NCBI RefSeq assembly: GCF_024139115.2
Contig: NC_085140.1
Coordinates: forward strand, 17,491,085 to 17,555,084
Source of the DNA: Armigeres subalbatus
Lineage: Eukaryota; Arthropoda; Insecta; Diptera; Culicidae
Reading direction: 5' to 3'
DNA: 64,000 bases
Shown here: in pieces, positions 32,838-45,997 of the stretch
Position numbering within the stretch: position 1 is the first letter of the stretch
Layout: the number at the start of each line of letters is the position of its first letter
The notes under the pieces: generated by a model
The model's database searches: none
What the model saw: the letters and a program-made list of their open reading frames with translations, nothing else
What the model was told of the DNA's origin: nothing
Translations under genes and position numbers: made by a program

Positions 32838-34669
32838 CATAGGCGTAACTACACTACAAAAATTCCACACATTTTTATTGGCAAAAATCCATTAATTTAA
32901 TTCATGATTCTTATTAGTGCACACATAACCACTCTCCACGCGAAGTACAAATATAATCTATAATCAAATAAAATGTATGTGTGGTCTCTAATATGCAGTT
33001 ATTGAATTTATGTGTGGGTACAAATTGCATATATTTGGGTCGCCAAATTGCAAAAATTTATGTGTGCGACAAATATATTCAATATAAAGAATTTTTTCGG
33101 TGTAGAGTCTCGGTCTAGGGGGGGCCATAGCACCAGCTGGTGGGATGTAATTTTCAAAGGCGATTTAAAGCACTGTGCGCATGGATTGCAATAGAAATTG
33201 TTTGACTAAGTTTATCGCTCATTCGTCCTAGAACTAACATAAAAAAATCGCGAATAATACAATTGATTTCCAATGATGCTGTGATTGCTTCAAACCGCTG
33301 TGTCTGTGTCAGCTTGTCCTCTCCATGTTACTAAATGTGGATAAGTGTATAATCTAAGATTCAAGAATCTTCTTCGAATTATCTATAAATAAAATTCGAT
33401 ACGAGTATATTTCTGAAAGTTTTCAAGCATTTCCATGATTACTTAATGCATAAAGATCTCGATTTTTTTGAAACTTGAAATTTTTGAAACTCTTTAGATG
33501 TGGAATAAATTCCACGAAATTTTGTCATAATCAATATAAGTATTCATGTAATTCCAAAATGTATGCTATGTGCTGAAATAGTTAAGTACCGATGAACACA
33601 ATTTTGGAATCCTAAAGTGTTTTTTATGAGTCATAAATTCCATGAGTCATAAATCAAATTCCAGAATAACATAGGGTTTTTATAGTTACTGACGTTAGGA
33701 AGAGGCTTTATTATGGTTTTCTGAATAGGTGAGAGATTTCTCTGCAAAAATCAAAGAGACTTGAGAAGCAACCAAATCGATCTGAATTATGCTGCAAAAG
33801 AAATGTTCTCTGATACGAACTGGTTTCTAAATCTATTTTTTTTTATCCTAAAAAACAAATTCTAACTAAATCAGGCACAAAAGAGTTTTCCGATGATCCT
33901 TATGAAATCGCCAAAAAATTAAATGGAACAAGATCTTTTGAGGATTATAAAAATATTTCTTTAATGCAATCTCTGTTGTGAGTGCAAAGGTTGCCTAAGT
34001 TTTGTCCTAATACTTTCAATGGAATGCGTTGTTGATTTTTCTGTCATTGTAACAAAAATTCTTAAGTTTTATAATTTTAAATCTTTCTGGGCCAGAATTA
34101 TATAGCGAGAGCAAAAAGCTCCATAGGAATTTGATCAACTGTTTTGCGGCATACTTTGCGATTAACTCGAAGATTTTCGAAAGAATGGTCGTTCGAAATT
34201 TCATTGACCGGATTTGTGTACATGTGCTCATTTTGATGTAGTTGCTTCAGTCATTTTTGAAGCGGATGGTTATTTAATAGAACAGAAATATGTATATCTC
34301 AATACAATTATGTTTTTATGTTTCTGCGACCAGGATACTAGTCAAACAAATGCAGAACAAATTTATTATTTTAAGCTAGCAATTGAATTAGGAGCGGCAT
34401 TGATTTTAGTTTAAAAATCGAGAAAATGTTTCCGGGAGTCCAACTTAAATATTTCGATGCTTTGCTGAACAAATGGTCATAGATGTGATAACGCAACAAA
34501 AAATATGTTTATAGAATTTATAATCAAAATTAAGAAATATGTAGGAAATATGTAAATGAAATAAAAACTGACTAAGTTGGAATTACTTTTCAAAATTTTC
34601 TGGGGGGGCCACAAGTAGGTCTGGAGGGGGCCAGCCCCCTCCAGCGGGCCACCCTTATTTACGCCAATG
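32838..34669. mobile_element. 1.83-kb hAT-type element
   Basis: Exact 8-bp duplication TCAGATAC (32830-32837, 34670-34677). Termini CATAGGCGTAACTA and, from the right, CATTGGCGTAAATA. Long AT-rich interior with short frames only. The right end is G-rich (GGGGGGGCCACAAG, GGAGGGGGCCAGCC). Confidence 0.8.
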
Positions 34670-34714
34670 TCAGATACGAGGTTTTACCTTCAACTTCTTA
34701 CAATATCCTAGAGA

Positions 34715-36455
34715 TTAACTGAAAACTTCTGAGTGCTTTGCACGGAACTCACGAACTTGCTGATCGAGCGACTTCATCTTGATTTGATTGCAGACCGAGT
34801 CGATGGGAATTGACCATAGTCCGAACGTTTCTATCCAGTCGATGCCCATGAGGTTGAGGTTGGCAGTAGATGTTACAAAACAGCGTTCTGGAGTGCTTCT
34901 GTCGTTGATGCATATTTCGCATTGGAATCCGCCCATGAACTTGAGCGGCTTGCCTGATGCGTTCATGGCTTGAATAGTTGGTTTCTTGATTGCAGGTCTT
35001 CCCAAGTACATAGTTCCACGTTTGTTTCGAGATCACCATGATGTCGCTCGGTGTATCCAATTGTAGCTTGGTTGCTACGTCATTAATGAATGTGGGTACG
35101 TACTTTCGCTTGTTTGAATGTTGAGCGATGTGGTTCACAACATATACGTCTCGGGATTTTGCTTTTCTGGTGGATTTGCTGGATTTGAATGATGACATTT
35201 TCCCCTCTTCCGGTTTCACTGATTTTTGCTTGGAAAAGCAGCTGCAATAACCCTCTTTGTGGCCAACCCGCTTGCACTCTTTACACATGTGATTTGCGAA
35301 TGAACAATCCCGAACATAGTGCATTTGTCCACATTGCCAACAAGGGGTGCGGGGAGTTTTACTTTCCGGCTTCGATGGCTGTTTCTGACGATGAATTCCT
35401 CTGTCATTCTTCTCTTGAAGTGCGTGCACCGTTGATCTCGAGAATGATGGACGCTCGATCATGGAAGTGTCCGCTTGAAGATTGACGAGCCGTTGATAGT
35501 CGTCGATCAGGGTTTGAAGAGTGACGGGTGTCCCTGCTACCTCGTTTTCGATTCTGGAGAGTAGTCTTGCTCTAATGTCTGCGTAGCCATGACCTCTGAG
35601 ACCACAGACAAACACCAAGCATTTGAATTGATCAATTTTCATGTTTTTGAAGTCAAAATCCTCGCAAGCACGGTTGACTTTGCCAGCGTAATTGATTATG
35701 TCCTCTGCTTCCGTTTTCACTAGCTGCAGACACTGGTACCGTTTGCTGAATATGGACATTTGCGCTCCGAAAATTTTCAATAATTTCAAATAATTGGGTT
35801 GTTTAGGGGTATATATGTTTTTACATATTCTAAATCTGCATAAAAAACTTAGCCTAACCCCAATTTTTCAGAATTTTTGGAGCCCCGGAACTATTTTTAA
35901 TTTGCATTTTAAATTTATATGGGACTAAAAATTTGTTCTTATGCTGTATGGGCTAACTGTCATTCTATGAATGTTAGTGTCATTCTATCGATTGAAATGG
36001 CTTATTGTTTGCTGTATAAAAATGTAAATAAAAGGTTTACAAACAAAATAAAAATATGTTGGAGATCAGAAAAGCATGCTCTTTATGTTAAACTATAAAA
36101 AACCTCATATTTTTCTTTGCTAAACAATCCAATTCAAGTCTTTTGACAGCTTTGGCAGGATAAAGTTGACATACCGGGTATGTGCCGGTGTATCCAACTT
36201 TAGCAGCATCAGTCGGACCTTAGCGGCGTCGTACAGGTTTCTGGCGTCGGAATCGAAAAGGTCCTCGTAACGGCTGTACCACTTCTCGAAGGTTATTCCG
36301 TTTTCCGGGTCGAATGAAAATTCACTAATGTTCGTTGCTAAGGCTTCGATTGTTTGCTACGGGTTGCTAGGTGCTGGTGTCGGCTGCGCTAGCTTCCTCG
36401 CTAGCTTCTGCAGGAGCTCCGCCATTATAAGGATTGCTTGCTGAAGATCTGCCAT
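34715..36455 (-). pseudogene. Ty3/gypsy Gag-protease remnant
   Basis: Minus-strand Gag starting at ATG 36455 (MADLQQAIL), with an early stop near 36363. The capsid region (FEKWYSRYEDLF near 36290) is interrupted by a MITE (35793-36135) and continues with SIFSKRYQCLQLVKTEAEDI near 35755. A zinc-finger pair follows (CWQCGQMHYVRDC near 35340, CKECKRVGHKEGYC near 35280). The protease active-site word is DTPS near 35060 where the family has DTGS. A frame shift near 35010 leads into the protease C-terminus (NLNLMGIDWIETFGLW near 34855). A different gypsy lineage from the two larger elements. Dead. Confidence 0.8.
35793..36135. mobile_element. MITE inside the gag remnant
   Basis: Ends AATTGGGTTGTTTAG and CTAAACAATCCAATT are inverted copies. 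The gag reading frame resumes on both sides. Duplication not resolved. Confidence 0.65.
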
Positions 36456-37767
36456 TGCTTCCGGTACCGGTTCGGTTCAAATTAAAATGAGAAACACTTT
36501 ATAGTCGCGTGTGTATTTTTTTGAGTGTAGGAAAAGTCAGGGCATCTTTAGTAATGTTACAGCTATAGTTATATTTATTTCCCGAGTTTTACATTTTATA
36601 ACTGTCAAATAAATAGAACAAGATATGCATCTTCAGTAGCAGTTATAACAACAATCAATATGAAACTGGTGAATTTTTCGTGGTTCCAGTTTCGCGTGCT
36701 ATAAACGGTCTTCGGTACCCAGACATGAAAGCGTCGCTTCAGTACGTAATCTATTGATGCGACCTTTAGAAATAATTTTAGCACTGCTGCCATAGCAACA
36801 TTTTCGTAGGTTGTTTTTCTTCAAACAAAAACAAACTACAAAAATAGAAGCTTGTTGTGGCATGGATCATTGCATCACGGAGTTCAAATCGTTGGTAGTA
36901 ATTCTACCTAAATTAGTGGTTATTTTCAACAAAAGATTTGTTGCTTAAACAAACGAGTCCTGATATTTAAAAAGGTAGTGAATGCTTACCTTATGAGCTT
37001 ATTTTTTGCTTATATTCAACTTAATCAGGTTCTCATTTCAGGAGCCAGGAATTAATATCTATACTATGTGCAAGAACATAACACCTTTTCGGATGGTCGG
37101 ATTACATAATCTCCTGACTAAAATATTTCTGTTAGAGTTTGTTCCCAAAAGTAGGATGAATAAAACTTCTTGTTTTGTACAATGCTGAGCAATTATGTTT
37201 TATTCCTTTCAGTTCTAACTAAATTGTTTTGCCGTTCGAAGAACGATCATTCCCATGGAAAATAATTTAAAAAATACGAGAAAGGCAAAACAAGAAAGAT
37301 GTAGGAAAATCTGCAACAGAAAAAAAAATCCGCATCCGGAAAATCCGCATTTCTATCGTTGGGTCGCTGCAGGCGATGTTCTTTTTACGCTTCTATACTA
37401 GACAAAGTCGCAGACGCCAAACGATAGAAACGCACCGCATGTATTTGGGAGCACATTTATACCCCTTGGAAGTGACTGGGTCTGTGCGACTTGTACACGG
37501 GATTGTAGCTACGGAAGCAGTAGTCCGCTAGATGAAGTGAAAACACCACACCTCATTACATCATCGGACCTAACCACGGGTCAGCAGAAGTGTTTTTTAT
37601 GTGCAAAATGCGTTGCAAATAAGTGTACAGTGAGTATTTTCCATTAGCAAGATCAATATATTTTATGAAAAGCGACAAATAAAAACGTGGATGATTACAT
37701 GAACTATTGTGTTTTATTTGTGTTTTGTTTATGTTGTCGGCAACTTCTCGAACGGCAGAACTTTCAC
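36456..37767. other. Intergenic, no gene seen
   Basis: AT-rich. 37340-37435 carries an inverted copy of the 28180-28225 repeat and CGATAGAAACGCACCGCATG. Short frames show no domain. Confidence 0.35.
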
Positions 37768-37887
37768 TACCTTGACCACTCTGTGGGTCCTTCGGTGATG
37801 CTAGCCAGTGGCCACTCTGTACCAGAAATTCCATCCTCTTTAAGGATCACCATTTGATCCACTTGGAGAAGTGTTGATTGCGGGTAT

Positions 37888-38051
37888 GGGGCCGTACACT
37901 TATTACGTAAGCATTTTTTCTGGGGTTTTACACCCCCCTTCCCCCCATGTAAGATTTTTTTATACAAAAGATTTTTTATTTATATGGTGCGTAAGATATT
38001 GACCGACCCCCCCTCCCCCCATAAGTGCTTACGTAATATGTGTACGGTCCT
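37888..38051. mobile_element. MITE with GGGGCCGTACAC termini
   Basis: Left GGGGCCGTACACTTATTACG, right CGTAATATGTGTACGGTCC; the pairing extends to TACGTAAGCA/TGCTTACGTA. Inserted in the BEL/Pao remnant. Confidence 0.75.
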
Positions 38052-39200
38052 GTAGAGTAGTTAGGATGAGCATCTATCGTTGATTTTGGTTACGGAGCTG
38101 CGAGATGTAATCGCGCCTACACTGATTCCAGTGTTGTTGCAATCCTTGCTGTTGCAATCCTTGGTAGTGTCGCATCCAATTGACGGTACATCGGTGTAAT
38201 CTGGATCAGGTATTGCGAGTAACGACTATGCCCAGGCTTGAGCACGGCCAACTCATCTGGATCCTCCAAGAATGGAGTAAGCGGTCGCGAGTTCATAGCC
38301 GCCTCGACTTGGGCTAAAACTGTGGCCATGTCCTCAAAGGACAACTTCTGTTTACCCAGCACTCGAATTAAAGACGTCTTTGCAGATTTCACGGCCGTTT
38401 CCCAAAGATTGCCGAAATTGGGTGCTCTCGGGGGAATGAATTTCCAAACGATCCCTCGTTGCGCAGTTCTGTTGAAAATCTCAAAATCTCTGGTGCGGTA
38501 TGTAAATTGCGCAAAAGATCGTAGATCTCCCGAAAATGGTTGCTGGCAACCTTGAAGTTGAGCCCATTGTCCGAGTGGGTCTCTGAACGTAGACTTCGCC
38601 GTGAAATAAATCGCCGCAGAGCAGCGAGGAAAGCTGAAGTTATGAGGTCCCCAACCAGTTCGAAGTGGACCGTCTTCGTGCAGAAGCACACGTAAAAGGC
38701 TATGTACGCCCTATTTGCTGCTGCTCGGCCATGTACAGGCTTGAGGTAGACTGCTTCATAGTAGTTCACGCCAGTGACATGGAAGGGGCAAGAGAGTGTT
38801 GTACGGGATTTTGGAAGTTGACCAGGGGGTAAGGATATCGGGAAAGGGTAGCTTCGGAAGCAACAAATGCAATTCCAGAATGTGTGACTTGCCAATGCCT
38901 TACCACGAATCTCAAACAAAAGCCAATGATCCGCAGAAGTTTCCAATAGCAGGAGTATCGATCAAGCAGCGGATGAGGATACTGGGGCTCCGCCTTAAAA
39001 CTAGAACGTTTTTCTTCTTCTCCTGCAGTTTTTCCGACGGTGGCTCGTACTCCAAAAGCTTTGCGGTATTCCAGTGCTGATCAAGTAGAGACATCTAGTA
39101 CGGACTATGAAGACCAGATCCTTTGGCATCACTCCTCTTGAGAAAAGGTCGGCTGGATTCTCAACGCCCTTAACGAAGTTCCATCTGTGTCCCTTCATTA

Positions 39201-39454
39201 CACGTAAAAAAAATTAATGTTATTTATTATTAATATTTCTAATACTTTTTTGCCAAAACAGGCGCCTAATGATATGTATAAGAAAAAACTTATACATCGC
39301 ATTAGTCACATACATTCCGAAACTTATACTTTTCATTAACTTATGAATGTTATTAGCTTTTTGATATGGGATCATTCATTAGGTGGCATAATGAAGAGTA
39401 TAAGTATTTTCGAATGGTTTTTTGCCATAACATATAAGGTTATTTTTTTACGTG
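39201..39454. mobile_element. TA-flanked MITE (CACGTAAAAAAA termini)
   Basis: Ends CACGTAAAAAAAA and TTTTTTTACGTG with TA on both sides (39199-39200, 39455-39456). It separates two parts of the BEL/Pao remnant. Confidence 0.75.
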
Positions 39455-39886
39455 TAGATCCTGGATGTGTGAAACGCGATTTGCAACGAAAGTTGGCCAA
39501 ACGAACGGTGGTAGCTTGAGCCATGACAGGACAACGGTAGAATCCGATCAAAACCAAGTTTCAATCTACTCCATCTTCAAAGCCTTAACGGTAGTACGAT
39601 ACAGTTTTGCGGCCACATAAGCACCGCAAAGTTCTAGCCTCGCTAGAGTCGTCTTCTTCAGGCTGGCTAGTCGGAATTTGTCTGCTAAAAGCTCCACTTT
39701 GATATGTCCAATCAGATCGAACGGGCATATATGCACGCTCCGTAAGCATCCGAAAAGACATGAAACTGGACTAGCATGAATAATTACAGTTGGAATTTGT
39801 CTTATATGTCTGGTATACACGTATAATGTGAACGTATATTTTTGCTTTGTGGCCGACGATACTATTGTATGTGAGCTTTGTGTCAT

Positions 39887-40131
39887 AGAGAAGCCGTTCG
39901 CAAAAGCGTTCTCGTCGCGTGAAAAACGTAGATCGTCTCCAACGCTCGAACTTGTTCACACATACGTGTGCCGGTATGAGGCTTTTGTCACGGCAAAGTT
40001 TAAACAGTCGATGATAAATATCAGTGCATGCGGTTCAATAGATTCTTCAAATGCAAAGGAATTCAGATCCTAAGGACGGTTCCGTTCATGCTGGAACAGA
40101 ATGGGCGAAATGAGCGCATGAAGCGGACTAA
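39887..40131. other. Intergenic, no gene seen
   Basis: Flank of the BEL/Pao remnant; may be its upstream continuation, too decayed to read. Confidence 0.3.
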
Positions 40132-40309
40132 GTTGATGTCCACCTAGCGGTTTTTTTAAGCTGCGTTAACGCCACGTCCACGCAAGGTACCCAGCATCAA
40201 ACAGAGTAATCCACACGTATACGTGTGCACGACTACATTTGATGCTGGGTACCTTGCGTGGACGCGGCGATAACGCAGCTTAAAAAAACCGCTAGGTGGA
40301 CATCGGCCC
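40132..40309. mobile_element. Harbinger-like MITE, third copy
   Basis: Same family as 21016-21182: AGCTGCGTTAACG, GGTACCCAGCATCAAA and its inverse, right end CGCTAGGTGGACATCGGCC. Flanked by TAA (40129-40131, 40310-40312). The left terminus is eroded. Confidence 0.75.
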
Positions 40310-40574
40310 TAAGAAGGCAAAGGCAATTCTGGAGGATTTTTCCGCCGACAAGATTTTCTGGGGTCAAGGTTTGCTAATAGCAACCTATTTATTGAACAGG
40401 AGTCCGACTGCCTCGACGAGGGAACTAAGAAAACCGGATGTTTTCGGTTAGGGTGTATTTGTCCATGTGCCGTAGGAGTTGAACTCGGTGCCAAAGCTTG
40501 AGATGTTTTGCGTCGTATACGCTCATAAAGGATACCGCGTATGGGATTTGGAAGCAAAACATCCGGATTCGCAT

Positions 40575-41899
40575 CCCGCATAATTTAAAACCATCTGCAG
40601 TATTATTGTGACTATTCACTTGAATTAAAGAATACTGTTACTATTCGTATAATCGCCTCTTAACAATGTAATTATATGTTGAGCTGAAACCAATATTATA
40701 CAGCATGTTATATCTACCATAACGTATGCTATTATGTCATGGTACATTGTATCTTCATAATTTCTTATTTTACATTATTTAGGCAGCAAACTATATAAAA
40801 CCATATATGATTAGTAATTGATATAGCTTTAATATACGGATTGCGGTTTTGGAATAATTTCGTATCATCCTTAGCTGGTTTCGTCATGATGAATTATATC
40901 ATCTAATGGTAAAAACACAATAAATGTATAAGTTCTGCAGCAAGTGTATGTTTAACTTCAAAAAGAGAGCAAAATTTATTTATCGTGCAGTTGTTGTGGA
41001 ATTTGTTGAATCAGACTGTTTGATTTTTTCTTCGGTTTTCCGGGTTTTTTCTTCGTTTCTCAGGCTGAAAATCAAAGGTGAGCAATAAAATTATGCGTTA
41101 TTCAATGAAACACGCGGTTAATTATTAACATTTTTACAGTTCCCAACAGCTCCTGTGTAAAAATGGAGATGATTGACGAGGCCTTCTGGATCCAAGCCAA
41201 TTTTATTATTCTAGTACACGAACATTGGTAAGCAGTTTTAAATAACTTTAACATTCGCAAAATATGACTAATTTATCATTTTGCTTGTTTTTTACAGGGC
41301 AATAAAGGAGTTTCTTGGATCCCCATACGACCGAGACAGACTGTTTCGTGAAACTTAAAACCTTAAAACTAAGCGCTGTTAAAATTGCTAACTATCATAA
41401 AAGTAACTACGATTGTGATAAAAATATGCATTCTTCAATTTTTTGTACAAAAATAAATATATTGTCACAATCTAAGTGTAACATACTAACAATTATTGTG
41501 TTTTTATTTGCTATGTGGAAAAATGACCAATTTATCTTTTTGCTAGTGGAAGATAAGGGATACGGTGTGTCGATTCGTTTGTCTTATATCATTCTACAGT
41601 TTATATATTGTATTCCATATTGTTTTAAACTAGAAAAAGGATTATAAATGAACCATATCACATACTGTAGAGCGAATAAATTGTACTGGAAAATGCCCTT
41701 TTTTATATTGTAATTATACTTAACCGCCTATTACCCATATAATCAATTAGCCAATTATAGCATACCATATTGTGGAGATCATTTATGTTGAGGTTAGTGT
41801 ATCTTAAGTATGAACAACAATCAGAATGGTATTATAAATGTTATTTATTGTCATAGACGCTCTGGGGAATGGTACAATTATGGTCCATGATTATGCGGG
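40575..41899 (+). mobile_element. DNA element A with CCCGCATAAT termini
   Basis: Ends CCCGCATAATTT and GATTATGCGGG. The outer 440 and 390 bp match, in inverse orientation, the element at 44964-50534. Copy A has about 500 bp more (roughly 41013-41515) that contains exon- and intron-like pieces. No duplication resolved. Confidence 0.75.
41040..41347 (+). other. Possible three-exon mini-gene fragment in element A
   Basis: Candidate donors follow ATCAAAG at 41078 (GTGAGCAATA) and CATTG at 41229 (GTAAGCAG). Candidate acceptors end TTTTTACAG at about 41139 and TTTTTTACAG at about 41298. An ATG at about 41163 opens MEMIDEAFWIQANFI, and splicing the second intron keeps the frame for 41 codons to a TAA at about 41357. 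No family recognised. It may be a remnant of the transposase gene of the element or a captured host exon set. Confidence 0.4.
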
Positions 41900-43678
41900 C
41901 ATTCACTTTATATATAAGAGTTGTAAGAATTGATCTAGAAACAAATAAAAGTGTTAAAGCTGAAGAAAACCAAAATTATCAAATTCCTTGAATCTCATTT
42001 GTTGACCAGTCCGAAACCGCAGGAAAATAATAAACAGCCAGGATGATAACCTTGACAACAGTAGAAAATTAGAACTGTTCAAATTTATATTGAATCGTTG
42101 CTTTGTTTCACTGGGTACCGAAATCTTACACTGAGGAAAAAATGTGTATATATTATATGTGTCTGCTATATAGATTTTTGCAATTGCCTTTAGCCAATAT
42201 ATTTTATGTGTATATGTTATGAAAAATTGATTAGTGATACATATAAAATATATTGACCATAACAGATGTGTTGTATAATTAAAGATAATATTATCAATTC
42301 ATATTCTTATTGTCGCGCTTATCTTTTTCTAGAATGCTGCGGCGGTCTTACACTCGCAGGCTCGACTGCGAAGGTAAACGTCAAGACAGCCGCCGTGCAA
42401 AAAGATAGGCAGAATTTTCCCGCTCAAAACAAAACCACGTGCTTTTCGCGAAATGACAGCAGCGTTCGATTGTATTAGTGAGAGGCAACCGGAGTCACTG
42501 AGTACATGGAGAGTGTTTATCATGGCAAGTGCATACGGTGGGTGAGATTTTCATTGGCTCTGTTGTGTTTAGTGACCGTTGCGATTACATGAGAAGCAAC
42601 CAGCAGGAAACCGCAGTATTCTAATTTATCTCGAGATGCATAATAATAGGAACCATTCGCATTTATATGAACTTTATTGCAGGGCATTAATGGAGATAAA
42701 AAGTATAAATAAATAACAATCGATTTTTTATAAATTTTATTGAAAAAACAAAGATAAAACCGAGAATAAAACAGTCATATAACATGCCTTGAAAATATAT
42801 ACATTCAATATAATCACTGTACTAACGCCATTCGTTTATCATTGTCCACTATTATTTCGATGAATTTTGGCACTTATTACGATTACGCACATTGGCACTT
42901 ATACCCGGCCAGTGGAATGATTATTCACATCCTTTACATATAAAACCTACAGCTGACGGAGGTAATCTAATAATTGTGAGGCAATCCTTTGGCAGAATCG
43001 CACCCAGCCACAGCGCATTGCCATTAAAGGTGAAACATCGATCCGCTTCCGTTGGGATGTGTTCAGCAACGTGTGTTCAGGAATACATCTTCCCTATGGT
43101 CGAAGTGCACACTATCTGCTGACAGACGACTAAGCTCCACCCGGTAACGCTGGAATTGTTTTTCATCCGATCTGTCGGCGACAGACTGTCGCATGGTGCG
43201 TGACTAGGAATCCTTTGTAAAAGATAAATCATCAGCTGAAGCATTTCACTGCAGGAAACAGCAGCTATCTGTCCCAGACCTTTTTACTCCTCTTTGTCGC
43301 CTTCGCCGTATTGTCGTATTTGTAGACATCTGGATACTGGTTACAGTACTTTATCTGAAATGAATGATTATTTTTATTATTGAAGTCATTGTTTATCTGC
43401 ATAACTATAGAAACTTTACCTGCACAAAATGCGAAGTCCGAATGCATTTCCCGGCACAACATTCCGTGCTCTTGCGCCAAACCGACCATTCGGAACAATA
43501 ATCTACTGCGAGCGCAGTTGAATGATGGGCACGATTTCCTCCTGCGCCAAACACAGCTAGCTCTTCGTAATGATAGTCTTTTTGGCTCTATTGTTAAAAA
43601 TCTTCAGATCCAACGCTGTCCAGAGGGGCAAAAGGCATCCCGATACGGTTCCTGGTCTTACCGGTGATATGGTTCTCG
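41900..43678. other. Region between the two inverted elements, no gene supported
   Basis: Contains TATATGTGT-rich stretches near 42140-42265. 42890-43200 is less AT-rich and could be a decayed coding piece, but no frame is continuous and no family is recognised. Confidence 0.35.
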
Positions 43679-43988
43679 ATCTTCCTGGCATTCTCCGGTA
43701 ACATTGCTGCTCCGTAACGATTCATTTTGAAGACCGGAGAGGTCAGCTCGATGATGGCAGCTCGTTCGGAAACGGATTTGGTGATGGGAGACTGTTGTTA
43801 TTTCCGTTATTGTCCAGTTTTTGTAAGAACTTGATCTTCCGGGCGTTCTCCGGCGTGTTTTGCTGCTCCGAAACTGTTTGAAGACCGGAGAGGACCGCTC
43901 GATGATGGAAGCTCATTTGGAAGCGGATTTGGTGATGGGAGACTGTTGTTATTTCTGTTATTATCCAGTTTTTACGAGCTTGGTTGGT
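43679..43988. repeat. 155-bp tandem duplication
   Basis: Two units starting ATCTTCCTGGCATTCTCC (43679) and ATCTTCCGGGCGTTCTCC (43834), each with GAAGACCGGAGAGG, GATGATGG, GGATTTGGTGATGGGAGAC and a TCCAGTTTTT ending. About 85-90% alike, so fairly old. Confidence 0.75.
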
Positions 43989-44963
43989 AAATCGAAACAC
44001 TATTTTTTTTTCGCTAAACTTGATACAAGAAGATCTTGTTGTTGTTATCCGTATAAGTGCAACATTAGAAAACGATCTATGTAAGAAATAGACTTATTTT
44101 TTTACTTTTATTACTTAAAAAAAAAGATTTATAAAACTTTGTGAACCGCGATGGCATGGAAACTACAGAATTCCGCCATTTTGCATTCTTTCCTTTTTTG
44201 TAAGTATTTTAGAAATACATATCTCTATGCAGATCAATAGTATCAATGACAATAATTCAGTTTATGTGTGAGATGTTATGGATTTTTACCATTAGTTCTC
44301 ACACATATTTTCGAAAAGAGGTATTGTTATTGAGTATTACTTAACAAATAAAATACATGGCTGATTATTCCTACAAATTTTATGTGTAGCAAAACATGTA
44401 AAAAAATATTGATATTTTTGTAGTGTAGTACATGGAACCATAAAATAAGTACTAATTTGCTCTGACCCCAACATCTTGATTATTATATCTATGGTTATAA
44501 GCTGTACATGTTTTATACTGGAAAACGAAAACATAATCTTCCGAGACCAATTCAAATGTCAAGCTGTTATGATGTTGATGAAATAGTATTTTTTGTAGCT
44601 GATGACGTCATCTTCTATTGTTTTGAACGAAATAGAACTCGGTTGCAAATTCGTACAAAAATACAACTGAGCAGTATTCCAGTTATAAATTTCCCGACGA
44701 AACTGTTCGAATTTTTGAAACTATAACGTCTGTTGAAGATGGCATTTTTACAGTTTCAATTACATTTCCTAACTCCCATACAATTTATAACTCTACTAAA
44801 GATGCCCTTAAGGTTAAATATGCATGGATGCTTAACATGCCATATTCAGCACACTTCATAATGTTCACTATCATCTTGGCTAGTACCACACAGTAAATAT
44901 TTAAGCTCAGTGTGGGAAGGAAGAGTAAAATTAGCTTCGACCTCGCGAATAGGAGACCACGTA
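43989..44963. other. Intergenic, no gene seen
   Basis: AT-rich. The frame at 44508-44726 has no known domain. Confidence 0.35.
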
Positions 44964-45504
44964 CCCGCATAATCATGGACCATAATTGTACCATTCCCCA
45001 GAGCGTCTATGACAATAAATAACATTTATAATACCATTCTGATTGTTGTTCATACTTAAGATACACTAACCTCAACATAAATGATCTCCACAATATGGTA
45101 TGCTATAATTGGCTAATTGATTATATGGGTAATAGGCGGTTAAGTATAATTACAATATAAAAAAGGGCATTTTCCAGTACAATTTATTCGCTCTACAGTA
45201 TGTGATATGGTTCATTTATAATCCTTTTTCTAGTTTAAAACAATATGGAATACAATATATAAACCGAGGGGCAGATCACTCACGCATTTTCGAAGCAGTC
45301 ATACGTATTGCTGAACGCATTCGCGTATTTTTGGTGCATTGAAATTGCATTGAAGCATTGTTGCATTTGAGAACGCATTGAGACATTTCACTGTGCATTG
45401 ATGCATTATTGAACGCATTTGGATAATTTTCAACGCATTCCTAATTAAAAGAGTGTTCTTATTGGTTTGACATGCCATATTTGACGTACATTTGTTGTGG
45501 TTTC

Positions 45505-45997
45505 TGTGGGAAGTTATCACTGAGGCTTCCCACGGTACACAGCGGAACCGACACAACTCCCGGCGGGGTATTTCGGACGCGTAAAGTGGACGAGAAAAAC
45601 AAGCGATTCGCTCTCCGCGGTGGTCGTTTATTTACTTCTATTTACAATCAACATACAATACTAGATTGCTTTGAGAATAGGTCGTATGTGCAAAAGAGAG
45701 GCTCTCTTCGTTCACGCTCTCTTTCGCTTGTACATAAGCTAGTTTTGCATATTTTGCCACATTTTCACTTCAGAACACTAGACAAAGCTATAATCTTTAG
45801 ATATCTGCCAAGAAATTTGAAGTAAACTTTATTATAGATCTGTAATAATCGAAAGAGAATGGAGGCAAAGAGAGACTCTCTTTTGCACATACGACCTATT
45901 CTCAAAGCACTCTAGAATAGACAACAACATATTCACAGGGCTGGCAAGGGATTATAAACATCGTACACATAACATTAGACTTGTCCAACATTCAACA
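45505..45997 (-). repeat. 3' LTR of copia element, with MITE
   Basis: The same sequence as the 5' LTR (47839-48072) with few changes, plus a 255-bp MITE at 45661-45915. Confidence 0.9.
45661..45915. mobile_element. MITE with CTAGATTGCTTTGAGAATAG termini
   Basis: Inverted ends pair over about 40 bp (AGGTCGTATGTGCAAAAGAGAG and its inverse). Flanked by AATA (45657-45660, 45916-45919). It is absent from the partner LTR, so it arrived after the copia insertion. Confidence 0.88.

Larger units (their letters stand above)
37768..39886 (-). pseudogene. BEL/Pao pol remnant (RNase H to integrase C-terminus)
   Basis: Minus strand, in several frames. RNase H region LKKTTLARLELCGAYVAAKLYRTT near 39610. 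A W..V...ENPADLFSRG block is near 39150. Integrase: HVTGVNYYEAVYLK near 38775, RAYIAFYVCFCTKTVHFELV near 38690, AFLAALRRFISRR near 38620, SDNGLNFK near 38560, WKFIPPRAPNFGNLWETAVKSAK near 38430 and LAQVEAAMNSRPLTPFLEDPDEL near 38290. The C-terminal VILKEDGISGTEWPL block is near 37840. Those words are diagnostic of BEL/Pao integrase. Multiple shifts and two MITEs show it is old and dead; no LTRs were found. Confidence 0.85.

Noticed and set aside
32838..34669. Search for a transposase in this hAT-type element
   Set aside because: Only short AT-rich frames (largest about 70 codons) are present; nothing resembling a hAT dimerisation or catalytic domain could be read.
42130..42270. TATATGTGT-rich stretch as a possible promoter or origin
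   Set aside because: Low-complexity AT-rich sequence with no further support.
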